Translations under genes and position numbers: made by a program
Shown: positions 63,900-64,000 of the stretch, piece by piece
Layout: each line of letters starts with the position of its first letter
Numbering within the stretch: position 1 is the first letter of the stretch
The notes under the pieces: generated by a model
What the model saw: only the letters and a program-made list of their open reading frames with translations
Database searches by the model: none
Told to the model about the DNA's origin: nothing
From: Wenyingzhuangia heitensis
GTDB lineage: Bacteria; Bacteroidota; Bacteroidia; Flavobacteriales; Flavobacteriaceae
Length of the DNA: 64,000 bases
Assembly (NCBI RefSeq): GCF_011762155.1
Contig: NZ_JAASQL010000001.1
Location: forward strand, 1,984,448 to 2,048,447
Reading direction: 5' to 3'

Positions 63900-64000
63900 T
63901 TTTACAACGTATTTTGCTATGGTTAGTGCGGGTTTGAAAATCGACAGATTTTCGGACAAGCACTTAGCCAGAGCTTTTTGTTTGGTTTTGTTTCTTTTTT
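63900..64000 (-). repeat. attC-like cassette site D, cut by window edge
   Basis: The first about 100 bp of a site nearly identical to the outer half of site B: coding strand end ATAGCAAAATACGTTGTAAAA, the GAAAATC/GATTTTC hairpin, and CTTAGCCAGAGC (plus strand). It shows that the array continues past the right edge. Confidence 0.75.

Noticed and set aside
63846..63959. N-terminal extension of the lipoprotein frame
   Set aside because: Reads through site D repeat sequence; the true start is MKKLVLG with a normal lipoprotein signal at 63845.

Overview
The window is AT-rich chromosomal DNA that looks like a marine member of the Bacteroidetes, most likely Flavobacteriaceae. This is inferred from gene content: an rsmD-DUF3822 pair, CarboxypepD_reg-type surface proteins, TonB-style outer-membrane barrels, a LytS/LytTR two-component pair, a large single-chain PurL, a GH29 fucosidase, and TAnnTTTG-type -7 promoter boxes upstream of several genes. 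No rRNA, tRNA or CRISPR array was seen. Most of the window (1-59.2 kb) is ordinary chromosome; the last 4.2 kb is accessory DNA.

Layout. 1-3.8 kb: a cut-off DUF1275 gene, then an rlmF-nrnA-hypothetical-hypothetical run. 3.9-7.7 kb: two tandem paralogous membrane PAS histidine kinases. 8.1-9.7 kb: a SHOCT protein and a DUF2383 four-helix protein. 9.8-11.0 kb: DUF4405 and Nudix (GDP-mannose hydrolase-like) genes. 11.16-11.6 kb: three head-to-tail copies of a 149-bp repeat. 11.7-20.8 kb: hypothetical, purL, HGSNAT-like acyltransferase, methyltransferase, MscS channel. 20.9-29.4 kb: a five-gene minus-strand operon of planctomycete-type proteins (DUF1549/DUF1553 cytochrome, Tat-exported DUF1501, Tat-exported NHL propeller, DUF2231-cytochrome-LRR, di-haem MauG/CCP-like lipoprotein). 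It is read divergently from an AraC regulator, with promoter-like boxes for both in the shared 128-bp gap. 30.6-41.6 kb: secreted protein, radical SAM enzyme, patatin, rsmD operon, helicase, fucosidase, pxpABC. 41.7-51.7 kb: small genes, WYL regulator, and a LytTR/LytS pair beside an outer-membrane receptor and DoxX, bracketed by two related small secreted proteins; then a BNR propeller protein. 51.7-59.8 kb: two paralogous CarboxypepD_reg proteins, EEP phosphatase, RhlE-like helicase, AI-2E and EamA transporters, msrA.

59.8-64.0 kb is the accessory part. An IS3-family element (59841-61197) lies 3 bp from a 52-bp copy of its own other end, an arrangement that looks like an IS circle/dimer junction. 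Next to it is a one-direction series of small gene modules (HNH nuclease, RelE/ParE toxin-antitoxin, lipoprotein). Each is separated by 100-200-bp imperfect inverted repeats with internal hairpins, a shared ATTTACTA block, and ACAAC/GTTG termini. The arrangement resembles an integron cassette array with non-canonical attC-like sites, and it runs off the right edge. No integrase is present in the window. This array and the planctomycete-type redox operon are the two most interesting systems here.
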